Counted from the first letter of the stretch, positions 42,301-45,660 are shown. The stretch is 64,000 nt of DNA from Fragum whitleyi (GCA_948146395.1 OX411556.1:28195653-28259652), one strand, 5' to 3'. Translations and numbers: made by a program. Notes: generated by a model not told the origin, from the sequence alone.

Positions 42301-42392
42301 AAATTATATTCTAATACAACAGAAATATCGGACTCACAGTTTGGCAATTCTGCATTACAGATCTCACAATGGAGCACGCCTTGTTGGAACAT
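3167..42392 (-). CDS. TUT1: TUT1-like terminal uridylyltransferase / Star-PAP (17 exons)
   Basis: The 767-residue protein was assembled from 17 exons with consistent phases. A C2H2 finger lies at residues 9-31 (C9, C12, H25, H31) and an RRM at about 47-120 (VFVRGF, then HIYAIVEF). A Gly/Gln-rich linker follows with KKRK at 198-201, a likely nuclear signal. The nucleotidyltransferase core has GSS at 272-274 and Asp284, Asp286 and Asp377; the PAP-associated domain contains SNYALTLLV, PPVLPT and IQDPF-LNHN (545-554). The tail from about 690 is Lys/Glu-rich. Finger plus RRM plus polymerase is the TUT1 layout. That family uridylates U6 snRNA and polyadenylates some mRNAs in the nucleus. MTPAP is the main alternative and matches parts of the core, but it has no finger and carries a mitochondrial leader that is absent here. 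Human TUT1 is longer, with a large proline-rich insertion. The first in-frame ATG after an upstream stop was used. Confidence 0.85.
3346..3775. mobile_element. hAT-like MITE with hairpin core, copy 1
   Basis: About 430 bp with ends AGTGATGGGG and CCAACACT and several ATCGATT-like inverted motifs. The centre is a strong hairpin (3521-3562). A second full-length copy is at 7083-7498. The terminal CAGTG/AGTG-TGGG form is reminiscent of hAT elements, but no clean 8-bp target duplication was found. Confidence 0.55.
4085..4686 (+). mobile_element. Two tandem HINE-like units (GAGCACC family)
   Basis: Two head-to-tail copies (4085-4379 and 4378-4686), each starting ACAAGAGCACC with a CACC...GGTG hairpin and ending ..GAGCTAA. 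Each contains a CAACAACGACGAC microsatellite near its end. The last bases of copy 1 are shared with the first bases of copy 2, suggesting insertion at, or duplication from, the element end. Confidence 0.55.
5066..5178 (-). CDS. TUT1: TUT1-like exon 16
   Basis: The acceptor is GATTGTAG and the donor CTT|GTAGGT (phase 2). It encodes residues 678-714, a very charged helix (EDMKEKLREEKEKKEAADR). The frame would stop two bases past the donor, so splicing to exon 17 is required. Confidence 0.85.
5960..6195 (-). mobile_element. tRNA-derived SINE
   Basis: A tRNA-like head lies on the minus strand near 6195-6125, with a B-box-like GTTTGAACCCC. It is followed by the SINE body, including the shared GACAAATGACTTG and TCCCAGCCGCCAGCTGCTTATCCCA-type block. 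The body resembles that at 37595-37700. Confidence 0.5.
6308..6545. mobile_element. GAGCCTGTG-family MITE, copy 1
   Basis: Terminal inverted repeats of about 25 bp (GAGCCTATGTG...GAAATGTCTCAAACAGGCTC). Other copies are at 12992-13213, 33187-33371 and 57394-57635. Its end lies 36 bp from exon 15 of the TUT1-like gene. Confidence 0.65.
6581..6703 (-). CDS. TUT1: TUT1-like exon 15
   Basis: The acceptor is TTTTTCAG and the donor GAG|GTATGG, both in phase 0. It encodes residues 637-677, with WCKKTCTFMTRVLKE at its end. It has no recognised motif but keeps the reading frame between its neighbours. Confidence 0.88.
7083..7498. mobile_element. hAT-like MITE with hairpin core, copy 2
   Basis: Co-linear with the copy at 3346-3775 over its whole length, with scattered substitutions. 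The inner hairpin is at 7251-7292, and its arms extend outward to CTCAGC/GCTGAG. Confidence 0.55.
7518..7646 (-). CDS. TUT1: TUT1-like exon 14
   Basis: The acceptor is TTTTCAG and the donor GAT|GTAAGA, both in phase 0. It encodes residues 594-636, including a charged helix (QEEAERLEAEKEK). I do not recognise a motif in it. Confidence 0.88.
8575..8625 (-). pseudogene. Relic duplicate of exon 13 3' part
   Basis: About 37 bp on the minus strand align with the end of exon 13: GTCTGG, then GGATTCTCTCT, then AGTCCTT, with about six mismatches. Read in frame it gives VWVHKGFSLASP and then TAG. No splice donor follows at the matching place, so this looks like a dead partial exon duplication. Confidence 0.5.
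8740..8870. repeat. Foldback repeat (CAAAAGCT/AGCTTTTG), copy 1
   Basis: GAACAAAAGCTGTATT pairs with AATATAGCTTTTGTTGTTC around a short loop. Related copies are at 10230-10355 and 60123-60260, the last being the best preserved. Confidence 0.5.
8897..9058 (-). CDS. TUT1: TUT1-like exon 13 (nucleotide recognition motif)
   Basis: The acceptor is ACTTCAG and the donor GGG|GTAAGA. It encodes residues 540-593. NIQDPFVLNHNLTQNV is the type-2 nucleotide recognition motif that contacts the incoming base. A decayed copy of the 3' part of this exon lies downstream near 8582-8620. Confidence 0.94.
9109..9150. repeat. Short palindromic hairpin repeat, solitary copy
   Basis: ACAGTTGTAACTGCCTATA, a 4-base loop, then the complementary arm. 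The same hairpin occurs at 3521-3562, 7251-7292, 15939-15980 and 16443-16484, all inside introns or flanks of the TUT1-like gene. This copy lies only 50 bp upstream of the exon 13 acceptor. Confidence 0.75.
9520..9790. mobile_element. Two SINE pieces in opposite orientation
   Basis: At 9520-9630 there is a tRNA-like head on the minus strand (GGTAGCCTGTCGGACTG... GATCCC). At 9640-9790 a SINE body is in plus orientation (CTATGTGGGATAGAAGCTGG, GGAGGCTAGGAAAGGATG). The two share the CCCATTGGTGAGAG/TCCCATCAATGGG edge and look like one SINE broken or inserted into another. Confidence 0.5.
9805..9950 (-). CDS. TUT1: TUT1-like exon 12
   Basis: The acceptor is ATTTCAG and the donor AAG|GTATAG. It encodes residues 491-539 beginning AELLSGFFSYWSAFNF, the conserved LL-FF-Y motif of the PAP-associated domain. 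Confidence 0.93.
10470..11766 (+). mobile_element. HINE/pearl-like element (CTCACCTGAG family), five to six ~170-bp units
   Basis: The head ACAAGAGGACCATGATGGTCC (a hairpin) leads to GCTCACCTGAG at 10540-10577, and a second partial head sits at 10470. The tandem core unit GCCAAGTTTCAGCTTGATTGG recurs at 10763, 10926, 11098, 11271, 11443 and 11604. The tail is a GACGGACG microsatellite followed by a hairpin (GAGCACTTTGTGCTC) and CTCAGGTGAGCTAA. Head CTCACCTGAG and tail CTCAGGTGAG are inverted repeats. Minus-strand open frames here are by-products of the repeat. Confidence 0.7.
11790..12778 (+). mobile_element. HINE-like element, head missing, ~180-bp units
   Basis: Units marked by AGGGTCTTGATATGAACAAA recur at 11911, 12091, 12271 and 12437. 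The tail is the same hairpin and CTCAGGTGAGCTAA as the neighbouring element. It shares the tail but carries a different core repeat, so tails and cores are modular. No head was found. Confidence 0.6.
12992..13213. mobile_element. GAGCCTGTG-family MITE, copy 2
   Basis: Inverted ends: GAGCCTGTGTGTGACATTTC at the left, and the degenerate complement ...GTTGGAAATCTCTTGCACAGACTC at the right. Confidence 0.6.
13267..15073 (+). mobile_element. HINE/pearl-like element (CTCACCTGAG family), nine ~162-bp units
   Basis: The head ACAAGAGGACCATGATGCTCC and GCTCACCTGAG are followed by core units with GCCAAGTTTCAGC at 13811, 13984, 14147, 14308, 14472, 14634, 14797 and 14945, plus a variant at 13652. The tail carries GACGGACAGACAG, the TTGAGCTC hairpin and CTCAGGTGAGCTAA. 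It is the same family as the 10.5-11.8 kb element but has more units. Confidence 0.7.
15550..15780 (-). mobile_element. tRNA-derived SINE, truncated
   Basis: The SINE body is conserved with other copies here (CGCTGCTTTCAACATCATTT, then GGAGCACCTAACAATGGATT-like, CCTTTCCTAGCCTCCAGCTG, CCATTGGTGAGAGACAAATA). The head near 15765 keeps only part of the B box. It ends about 20 bp from exon 11 of the TUT1-like gene. Confidence 0.6.
15800..15892 (-). CDS. TUT1: TUT1-like exon 11
   Basis: The acceptor is TTGATAG and the donor GCAG|GTAGGT. It encodes residues 460-490 with KIEGWDFTFAMDW, equivalent to the VDGWDCSF segment of TUT1. The phases are 1 and 1. Confidence 0.92.
15939..15980. repeat. Short palindromic hairpin repeat, solitary copy
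   Basis: Same hairpin as at 9109-9150, with a few mismatches in one arm. It lies 47 bp upstream of the exon 11 acceptor. Confidence 0.7.
16443..16484. repeat. Short palindromic hairpin repeat, diverged copy
   Basis: The left arm is degraded (ACATTTTTAACTGCCTA) and the right arm is intact (GGCAGTTACAACTGT). It belongs to the family at 3521, 7251, 9109 and 15939. Confidence 0.6.
16578..17640 (+). mobile_element. HINE-like element, ~155-bp units
   Basis: The head ACAAGAGGCCCAAGAGGGCC (hairpin) leads to GCTCCACTGGC. Units with GAACAATTTA at 16901, 17211, 17365 and 17521 give a 155-bp period, each with CCCCGCCCTGCCAC. No tail hairpin could be found; the GCCAGTGGAGC tail that would pair with this head occurs elsewhere, at 29990 and 36600. 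Confidence 0.6.
17987..19095 (+). mobile_element. Degenerate HINE-like element, interrupted by a MITE
   Basis: The head ACAAGTGGACCATCATGGTCC and GCTCACCTGA at the left match the CTCACCTGAG family. The tail at 19055-19095 (AATAGCTCTCCCTGAGCACT..) is a worn form of its hairpin. A 573-bp MITE interrupts it at 18043-18615. The older, diverged state fits insertion of the MITE afterwards. Confidence 0.5.
18043..18615. mobile_element. TA-flanked MITE nested in HINE
   Basis: Ends CTGTAAACGG and CCGTTTACAG are perfect 10-bp inverted repeats followed by looser complementarity (TTGGCGGT). TA dinucleotides lie directly outside on both sides, as expected for Tc1/mariner-type insertion. Inside are further GCGCCAAAATTAATCC-type inverted motifs but no transposase. 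Confidence 0.7.
19205..19247. repeat. Foldback repeat (ACTCATT family), copy 1
   Basis: TACTCATTAGAATCATCTC pairs with GAGATGATTC.GATGAATA. Copies at 20732-20770 and 38768-38810 share the outer ACTCATT/AATGAGT ends but differ in the stem. They share flanks such as CCCTCTTATCTGTAC and AGGGTTTCA. Confidence 0.6.
19367..19502 (-). CDS. TUT1: TUT1-like exon 10 (PAP-associated domain)
   Basis: The donor is ATG|GTAGGT (phase 1). It encodes residues 415-459 with SNYALTLLVLNYLQ and EPPVLPTI, both typical of TUT1. The acceptor is less certain: TTTAAG|ATC is used here, but an AG six bases later would also keep the frame and drop two residues. The polypyrimidine tract is weak. Confidence 0.88.
20732..20770. 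repeat. Foldback repeat (ACTCATT family), copy 2
   Basis: ACTCATTGGAATC and GGATTCCAATGAGT form a hairpin around a short loop. It is followed, as in copy 1, by a CCCTCTTATCTGTAC stretch near 20821. Confidence 0.6.
20905..20998 (-). CDS. TUT1: TUT1-like exon 9 (central domain helix)
   Basis: The acceptor is CCCACAG and the donor AAG|GTATGT. It encodes residues 383-414, ALQNTKLLYLYSVLNSRVR followed by LLVYAIRYWGK, a strong match to the family helix after the catalytic palm. The 6.3-kb intron between exons 8 and 9 contains both piggyBac elements. Confidence 0.95.
21663..21835 (+). mobile_element. Left arm of a palindromic piggyBac-type MITE
   Basis: This 173-bp arm lies between TTAA at 21659-21662 and TTAA at 21836-21839. 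It starts CCCTTGTCATGC, one base different from the terminus of the adjacent piggyBac element (CCCTAGTCATGC). The reverse complement at 24270-24442 is identical by eye over all 173 bp. Without the element between them the two arms would form a 350-bp perfect palindrome centred on TTAA. Confidence 0.8.
21840..24265 (+). mobile_element. piggyBac element copy A
   Basis: A 2426-bp element between TTAA 21836-21839 and TTAA 24266-24269. The 5' end is CCCTAGTCATGC, followed by two 16-bp palindromes CCCGGAATATTCCGGG at 21856 and 21899. The transposase frame (22097-23856) is broken. The 3' 400 bp is rich in TTACCTG/CAGGTAA motifs and ends in A12-TTCT directly at TTAA, with no GGG-type inverted terminus. 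Copy B is about 99.6% identical. Confidence 0.88.
22097..23856 (+). pseudogene. piggyBac transposase, frameshifted (copy A)
   Basis: The start MADFLREIF matches copy B, but a 2-bp gain near 22252 (GTAATTACGG against GTAATAGG) shifts the frame after SVGDRN and leads to an early stop. The rest (from 22264) is open to the TAG at 23854-23856 and keeps all motifs: LDEGM, DNYYSS and GVDRSD for the three catalytic Asp, and the C-terminal CxxC...CxxC...CxxxC zinc-binding region. Four residues differ from copy B (P/T, G/D, N/K, T/K). It is very recently inactivated. Confidence 0.9.
24270..24442 (-). mobile_element. Right arm of the palindromic piggyBac-type MITE
   Basis: Exact reverse complement of 21663-21835, ending GCATGACAAGGG before TTAA 24443-24446. 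It separates the two piggyBac elements. Confidence 0.8.
24447..26871 (-). mobile_element. piggyBac element copy B
   Basis: A 2425-bp element in opposite orientation to copy A, between TTAA 24443-24446 and TTAA 26872-26875. The 5' end is at 26871 (CCCTAGTCATGC on the minus strand), with the two 16-bp palindromes at 26840-26855 and 26797-26812. It has the same 3' boundary as copy A. The transposase frame is intact, so it may be autonomous if its 3' end is complete. Confidence 0.88.
24857..26614 (-). CDS. piggyBac transposase, intact (copy B)
   Basis: 585 residues from the ATG at 26614-26612 (MADFLREIFQDESSDEEFD). An open frame continues 34 codons upstream without an ATG, so this start is preferred. 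An acidic N-terminal region (about 10-40) precedes the DDE_Tnp_1_7 core. The catalytic Asp residues lie in SLDEGMVPWRG, YMDNYYSSPKL and GGVDRSDQMV. The C-terminal cysteine-rich domain has CVVC, CDNC, CIDVC and a final HTQKDF. piggyBac transposases cut and paste precisely at TTAA. The frame is uninterrupted and its twin nearly identical, so it was recently mobile. It is antisense-paired with copy A and lies in intron 8 of the TUT1-like gene, on the same strand as that gene. Confidence 0.95.
   Translation of the reverse strand: MADFLREIFQDESSDEEFDGFSSDDEENHAEPDLGNIINDDFMRNWSVGDRNRFDLPFTGNTGLSPRIRLPVNPTPLDFLGLFVTEDDFLTMSNETNRYAAQFLQSNALKPHSRFNKWVETTPDEMRVFFDMTLAMGLVVQLDVSEYWTTNEVNETPFFKTLMSRDRFWLLMSFFHLANNEDMVRRGQPGHDPLFKLGSVYKNIIRRFHQVYIPNQQLSLDEGMVPWRGNLSFRVYNPDKPKKYGIKAYMICDATNGYCAKFKLYTGKLPTQPSEFGATYDLVMDMMRNYFGQGYHLYMDNYYSSPKLYVDLFELDVGATGTLRPNRKGVPQALKDKKVEKGQICTMKKRNLIITKYHDRKVVYLMSTLLDSTFVPTGKVNPRTHEPVLRPNLVVSYDKFMGGVDRSDQMVSYATFNNRTLKWWKRVFFHVVSLSVLNAYVVYKSLGGGDTPLMLQRNFRRKLVQELVQSVAVEDVPGMSVRSPGRPSTASEPLLRLQGKHFPEKIPTSGKKKNITRSCVVCVPAQRELLERAGEKRKRPGRESSYQCDNCKTALCIDVCFKLYHTQKDFKAAYKAQIAAEKENN
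27343..27584 (-). CDS. TUT1: TUT1-like exon 8 (third catalytic Asp)
   Basis: The acceptor is CATTGTAG and the donor AATAA|GTAAGT (phase 2). It encodes residues 303-382. IIPSNRCPLCRFKY corresponds to the palm strand, and KCDLSVNN carries Asp377. The first 45 residues are poorly conserved and replace the proline-rich insertion of the human protein. Confidence 0.95.
27629..27764. mobile_element. 136-bp foldback MITE
   Basis: The arms pair almost throughout: TAATAGTTCC.CAATGTTTT at the left with AAATGTTGGGGAACTATTA at the right, and an inner perfect stem CTGAGGTTTCCAA/TTGGAAACCTCAG. It lies 44 bp upstream of the exon 8 acceptor. Confidence 0.7.
27959..28071 (-). CDS. TUT1: TUT1-like exon 7 (GS motif and first two catalytic Asp)
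   Basis: The donor is AAG|GTACAG and the acceptor ATTCTAG. It encodes residues 265-302 with FGSSVNGFG and CDMDIFLDL, the metal-binding Asp284 and Asp286. A direct duplication of the acceptor region (CAGCCTAGAATATAATAC) lies just upstream, so a second cryptic acceptor is possible. Confidence 0.95.
28190..29105 (+). mobile_element. HINE-like element, ~166-bp units, family P copy 1
   Basis: Units with TCCACTATATAACATATAG start at 28242, 28411, 28575 and 28741, followed by two diverged units. The tail ACAACATAGCTCGCCCTTTT is weak and no head was found. A second member is at 35690-36617. Confidence 0.55.
29110..30002 (+). mobile_element. HINE-like element with two successive tails
   Basis: Units with AAGGTCAAGGTCAAATTG lie 171 bp apart (29371 and 29542), plus a third diverged unit. 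The first tail (29822-29915) is GACGCAGACACCGACGC, a hairpin and GGGCGAGCTAAAA. It is followed directly by a second tail (29918-30002) with GGACGGACGGAC, CCAGTGGCCTTCGGCCAGTGG and AGCTAA. The second tail probably marks an outer element into which the first inserted. Confidence 0.55.
30525..30580. repeat. Hairpin repeat (GAAGAAATTGCTTG), copy 1
   Basis: AAGAAGAAATTGCTT pairs with AAGCAATTTCTTCTT over a tiny loop. A close copy is at 37340-37392 and degenerate ones are near 31155-31195 and 26898-26935. Flanks of the first two share GTGGAAAA and CATAATGT/CACAATGT. Confidence 0.6.
30880..31140 (+). mobile_element. HINE-like element, GGGGCAT family, copy 1
   Basis: The head ACAAGATGCGTTTGTGAAACACC and the tail GATGCAGGGGCATGAA match the better copy at 39281-39793. 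The interior carries the TACAGTAGT and CAATACTG motifs and the degraded AAGAAATATCTTCTTTT hairpin follows. Confidence 0.45.
31300..31414 (-). CDS. TUT1: TUT1-like exon 6 (helix leading into catalytic core)
   Basis: The acceptor is GTTGCAG and the donor CAG|GTATGT. It encodes residues 227-264, a helical stretch ending LGNYFP. Together with exon 7 this gives NYFPGC, matching the FFPGC that precedes the GS motif in TUT1. Confidence 0.92.
31487..32040 (+). mobile_element. HINE-like element, ~150-bp units
   Basis: The unit CCAAGTTTCAAGACATTTGGGC recurs at about 31620, 31768 and 31910, each followed by ..GGCCTCTGGAGTGCACAC. The tail AATAGCTCAACTTAAGCACT..GGTGAGCTAA at 32002-32040 is the CTCACCTGAG-family hairpin in worn form. 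An ACAAGAG head lies at 31489 and an internal one at 31646. Confidence 0.55.
32376..32617. mobile_element. Foldback MITE abutting exon 5 donor
   Basis: Inverted ends GGGGCCTGTTTTACTTA and GTAAAACAGGCCCC, with the inner repeat TCTTACGA/TTACGATT. The core is a strong hairpin at 32459-32533 (TTGAAATCGTCTT/AAGACGATTTCAA with AATTCTGCC/GGCAGAATC). CAG lies on both sides. The element ends about 6 bp from the GTAAGT donor of TUT1-like exon 5. Confidence 0.75.
32630..32865 (-). CDS. TUT1: TUT1-like exon 5 (Gly-rich linker, NLS-like motif, helix)
   Basis: The acceptor is TTGACAG and the donor GGG|GTAAGT. It encodes residues 148-226: an RGRGGG start, a PPPP stretch, GQGQGQ, the basic KKRK motif, and then ISVEEQIDMYYHEEMVEKL, which looks helical. 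A MITE ends a few bases beyond the donor. Confidence 0.88.
33187..33371. mobile_element. GAGCCTGTG-family MITE, copy 3
   Basis: The right end is well preserved (TTGTTGGAAATGTCACACAC then AGGCTC). The left end is cut to GAGCCTGTTTGGACATCC. The inner GCACAGTCTGACCA matches the copies at 6308, 12992 and 57394. Confidence 0.55.
33560..34440 (+). mobile_element. HINE-like element, CACTTTTTCCATGAC units
   Basis: Repeated blocks with GGTCACTTTTTCCA, GGCGCTCACAAGAAATT and CCTTTTTCCATGA lie at about 33735, 33850, 33955, 34085 and 34210, with irregular spacing. The tail has GGACAGACAGATGGACAGATGG and then CCTTTGGCGGCGTTTAAAACTAAAGG. A GGCGCTTGAGCGCC palindrome follows at 34407. Confidence 0.45.
34600..35160. 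repeat. GTCGGAC/GTCTGAC-rich element
   Basis: Clusters of GACCGTCGGACCGTCGGACA at the left (34618) and GTCTGACAG repeats at the right (35065-35130) are partly inverted and bracket 450 bp of AT-rich DNA. I do not recognise the family. Confidence 0.35.
35690..36617 (+). mobile_element. HINE-like element, family P copy 2
   Basis: Units with CACTATATAACATATAGAG as in the element at 28190. The tail is GGATGGATGGACGGACGGAC, then AATAGCCCGCTGGCCTTTTG, GCCAGTGGAGCTAA. Its hairpin arms (CTGGCC/GGCCAG) match the second tail at 29990. Confidence 0.6.
36719..36800 (-). CDS. TUT1: TUT1-like exon 4 (linker)
   Basis: The acceptor is TTTGTAG and the donor GAG|GTAATG. It encodes residues 121-147 plus one base, rich in Gly, Gln, Tyr and Arg. 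The frame was chosen because it alone joins exons 3 and 5 without a stop, in phases 0 and 1. Confidence 0.82.
37340..37392. repeat. Hairpin repeat (GAAGAAATTGCTTG), copy 2
   Basis: GAAAAGAAGAAATTGCTTG, a 4-base loop, then the exact complement. It is a perfect 19-bp stem, the best copy of this family, in intron 3 of the TUT1-like gene. Confidence 0.7.
37595..37710 (-). mobile_element. SINE fragment
   Basis: The body block resembles the SINE at 5960-6195 (CACCTCAGCATTTTATCC, ..CTGCTTATCATAAG, GGAGACAAATGACTTG). The tRNA-like head is missing. Confidence 0.4.
37782..37895 (-). CDS. TUT1: TUT1-like exon 3 (RRM end)
   Basis: The acceptor is ATTTCAG and the donor AAG|GTGAGT, both in phase 0. It encodes residues 83-120, opening with the RNP1-like strand HIYAIVEF and ending with LTVKLREVK, which completes the RRM. 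Confidence 0.92.
38311..38501 (-). CDS. TUT1: TUT1-like exon 2 (zinc finger end, RRM start)
   Basis: The acceptor is CTTTCAG and the donor CAG|GTATAC. It encodes residues 19-82: the two zinc-binding histidines (HINGKRH), a linker, and the first RRM half with RNP2 VFVRGF and ELWNYFSDFGEV. It joins exon 1 in phase 1, giving spacing C-x2-C-x12-H-x5-H. Confidence 0.92.
38768..38810. repeat. Foldback repeat (ACTCATT family), copy 3
   Basis: GTACTCATTTGAATTGTCT pairs perfectly with AGACAATTCAAATGAGTAC. Upstream, 38670-38760 repeats the pyrimidine block and the TTTCTCAATAGAACCCTATG flank of the family. Confidence 0.65.
38853..39140 (-). mobile_element. tRNA-derived SINE, most complete copy
   Basis: The tRNA-like head is on the minus strand at 39138-39065: GCCACCATAGCGCAGTTGG (A box) and GGTTCGATCCCCGG (B box), with acceptor-like GCCACC/GGTGGC. 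The anticodon loop is not that of a working tRNA. The body and a (CAAA)n tail at 38853 complete it. Shorter copies lie at 15550, 43560 and 46996. Confidence 0.75.
39281..39793 (+). mobile_element. HINE-like element, GGGGCAT family, copy 2
   Basis: The head ACAAGATGCTTTTGTGAAAC carries ACAAATGCCCC. The tail has GACAGACGGATGG..GACGGACAGAGGG followed by CAATATGCCCCAGATCC and GATGCAGGGGCATAAA. Head ATGCCCC and tail GGGGCAT are the inverted pair. The core is not obviously tandem. Confidence 0.5.
40093..40961. mobile_element. 869-bp element with CAGGGTTTTC ends
   Basis: Inverted ends CAGGGTTTTCATT and ..CGAAAACCCTG are flanked on both sides by GGCTAG (40087-40092 and 40962-40967). Inside, AGAGTCAAAATGA-type blocks occur near both ends. 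There is no transposase frame. It looks like a non-autonomous hAT-type element, although hAT duplications are normally 8 bp. Confidence 0.6.
41030..41520 (-). pseudogene. Possible decayed coding stretch, perhaps LINE-derived
   Basis: This region is GC-richer than its surroundings and has two overlapping minus-strand frames without start signals. One contains LRPHYDLATIMRVKTAWKKH then RVLAPILNITPPF, which vaguely recalls the segment after the polymerase palm of RTE-type LINEs (AW-KF--L-PIL). The frame changes near 41270. The identification is weak; it could be another broken gene. Confidence 0.25.
42338..42392 (-). CDS. TUT1: TUT1-like exon 1 (start codon, first half of zinc finger)
   Basis: The start codon is the ATG at 42392-42390, with A at -3. 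A stop lies upstream in frame and there is no earlier ATG. It encodes residues 1-18 plus one base, including CEIC, the two zinc-binding cysteines. The donor is T|GTGAGT (phase 1). Confidence 0.8.
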
Positions 42393-42613
42393 ATTTTCGT
42401 CAAAATGGCGAAGCACGTGAAATCGAAAACAGTGACAAGTGCTTAAAATAGTTTTCTCGCACAAACAACTGTCAACCGACAATGCCTATCAGCTATTTAG
42501 CTCCTCGTTGATTAGGGGGAGATGATGTATGAGAAACAGGCCATGCAACGATTCTTCTAATGAAATGCAAAGATCTTTCTTCTCCCGACAAGGAAAAGAA
42601 AGCGTTGTTCAAC

Positions 42614-42625
42614 TGCGCATGCGCA
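42614..42625 (-). promoter_or_regulatory. NRF1-type palindromic site upstream of TUT1-like gene
   Basis: TGCGCATGCGCA is a perfect palindrome matching the NRF1 consensus. It lies about 220 bp upstream of the start codon in a locally GC-richer stretch. NRF1 sites are common in TATA-less promoters of RNA-processing genes. The site is seen; its use is inferred. Confidence 0.5.
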
Positions 42626-43070
42626 AATTCAATTGCCGGCTCATGGGAAAAATGGAAGAGCATGAGGACTACAATCAGACCCCCCCCCCCTCCCGACCAC
42701 CACCGCCATCATTTTCCGTTTCCTACCATATCTGACTTATTATCCGTTTAGAATAATCGGGCTTAATAAGTTTTAGAGGTTTGATACATAATCTTTACCA
42801 AATAAAGAAATTAACAGATATCAGACCCTCTCAGAATTTTTAAGTTTGCTAAAAACTTTTCATGCCGCTGTTCGTGACTAATAGCCTTGAAGACTTTATA
42901 TACACCAAGACTGGCCTGCACAGATATGCAGTCAATTCTAGCCTACACTGCGTGATTTCTACACAGATATGATGGGAAAGGCGTTGGAAACGCTCAAAAT
43001 TTAATTTTAAATTTTTACATTATTGGTTCATTTTCATTAAATTAATAATTTAACTAGGAAGAGCATTTCA

Positions 43071-43360
43071 CTAACGTGGCTGATGGCAAAAGACTTGCTT
43101 CTTTTCCTTTTCCCATAATGTATTTTTCTCATACACACTTGATATGATATGTGAATGAGTGTAGGACGAAACCCCACCAGGACAAAACCCTACCAAGACA
43201 AAATCCCATCGGGACAATACCCCACCAGACAAATCCCCACCAACTTGAAAAAAACCCAAAAAACTCCATCTGGACAGTACCCCACCAGAACAAAAATCCA
43301 CCAGGACAAAACGCCATCAGGATAAAAATCCCATCAGGACAAAAGCCAACCAATATACAT
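43071..43360 (+). repeat. ~16-bp minisatellite (CCACCAGGACAAAA)
   Basis: Twelve or so irregular copies of CC(A/C)(C/T)CAGGACAAAA between 43165 and 43350, with a (GAAAAAAAC) spacer in the middle. Translated frames across it are artefacts of the repeat. Confidence 0.65.
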
Positions 43361-43559
43361 TAAAGTGTAGTTGAAAGTGTAAAGTGTTATGAAAATGTAA
43401 ATTTTTTTATTCCTATAATACTGTTAGTTTTTACCACTCAACACCATTTTAAAGAGTGTTGCAATTGTCAAATAAGATTCATCTTTTAAATATAAGGTTT
43501 AAAAATATAGAGAAAAACGATCTGTTATTTAACTGGTTAGTTTATTCATTTGATTGGCG

Positions 43560-43800
43560 GTGTTGATTATCTTTCAATCATATTACAGCGGCTGGAGCAC
43601 CTAACAATGAATGCTTTTATTTCCTCACACCAAGACAACCATTACAGCCTTTCCTGGCCTCCAGCTGCTATTTCACATAGGTCTACGATTATCACTCATT
43701 GGGGCGGGGGGGGGGCAAATAGTCGAAAATGATATTTTCCGTTGTCGGGGATTGAGCCTTGGACCTTAAGATTGACAGCCTGACGCGCTAACAACTAGCT
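43560..43800 (-). mobile_element. tRNA-derived SINE
   Basis: The body is shared with the copy at 38853 (AGCGGCTGGAGCACCTAACA, CCTTTCCTGGCCTCCAGCTG). The head near 43795-43740 is diverged. A G-run (43708-43716) interrupts the usual TTGGTGAGAGACAAATAG block. Confidence 0.6.
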
Positions 43801-44084
43801 AAAATATTGACTATGCAATGTACCTATGGGTAATATGATTTGAAATAGTAGGTTCTTCTAAAATATATGTCTACAACCATTAGTAAATTTTTACCTTTGT
43901 ATATTTGATTAGATAAACTACAAACAGGAAAGTAAAAAATCAAGATATTGATGCTTATCTGGAAAAAAAAACGCACACAAAAAAACTGTAAAACAATACA
44001 TTTACTATTTCATAGTTTAAAGGCAAAGGAAATTACTGATAGTCTGTCACAATTAAGTCTACAATTAAGCCAGAAAAAAATACT

Positions 44085-44274
44085 TACAGAGAGTAACATC
44101 GTGAAATTGACATTCATCTCAATCAAAATCATTCTAAATCGCTATCCTGAACAAAATTAGCGGTATTAGATTAACTCATTTTAATTTCACTCAAAACTCA
44201 CTAATCGCTCTACGCATTCCAATATCATTCCAAAAATCATCCGCCTCGCCAATTTCACGATGTTGTTAACTGTA
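44085..44274. mobile_element. TACAGTTA-family MITE, internally deleted copy
   Basis: It keeps both ends (..AACATCGTGAAATTGACATT and ..CCAATTTCACGATGTTGTTA, then ACTGTA) but lacks the middle. The full-length form is about 435 bp. Confidence 0.7.
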
Positions 44275-44529
44275 GTCTATTACTCTTTTCTTGAAAAACC
44301 GGGAATCCATTTGCTAGGTGTTCCGTTTACCGCGATATAACTGAAAGATTATTGTAAGCGACGTAAAACATCATCCAAACAAACAAAAATCTTGTAGAAT
44401 AAGGCTCTATGCTTCGACTTTGTGCCCTCGGTTTCAAGTTAACTTGATTTGCTGCCGCTAATAACATAATGAAATTGCCTACTAAATTGTTTTGGAATGA
44501 TTTTCGAATGAAATTGATTTGTTGCCGCT

Positions 44530-45345
<816 letters not shown>

Positions 45346-45651
45346 TTCTGGATTATACAGAATGCGCCACTCTGATTTATTTACAACGGGAAATGTTGTT
45401 GAAATAACAAGCAATTTCTCCTTTTCACACCTTAATTCAACATTTTTTTTATTATTATTTTTCGAATTAAACTAACTTTTTATCTTCATAACAACAATAT
45501 ATTCAAAATTGGATCAGTCTATAGTAAAGAGAAAATAGAAAATGGTTGATAAGCTTGATAAGCCTATCACGAACGTGCAACATTTCCAGGCTTTCTAAAA
45601 AAACCCTTAGTAGGGCCTCATTTCGAGACGGTCCACTTAAAATAAACCAAC

Positions 45652-45660
45652 TATAAATTA
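45652..45660 (+). promoter_or_regulatory. Candidate TATA box of the collagen gene
   Basis: TATAAATTA lies 119 bp upstream of the start codon. It would place transcription start near 45680-45690 and give a leader of about 85 nt. No other TATA-like box lies between here and the ATG. Confidence 0.45.

Noticed and set aside
3167..42392. Mitochondrial poly(A) polymerase (MTPAP) as identity of the minus-strand gene
   Set aside because: Parts of the core fit MTPAP, but the N-terminal C2H2 finger plus RRM, the KKRK motif, SNYALTLLV and DPF-L-HN favour TUT1, and there is no mitochondrial leader.
42063..42482. 139-codon minus-strand frame as a separate gene
   Set aside because: Only its middle (from the ATG at 42392 to the donor at 42338) is coding, as exon 1 of the TUT1-like gene; the rest is leader and intron.
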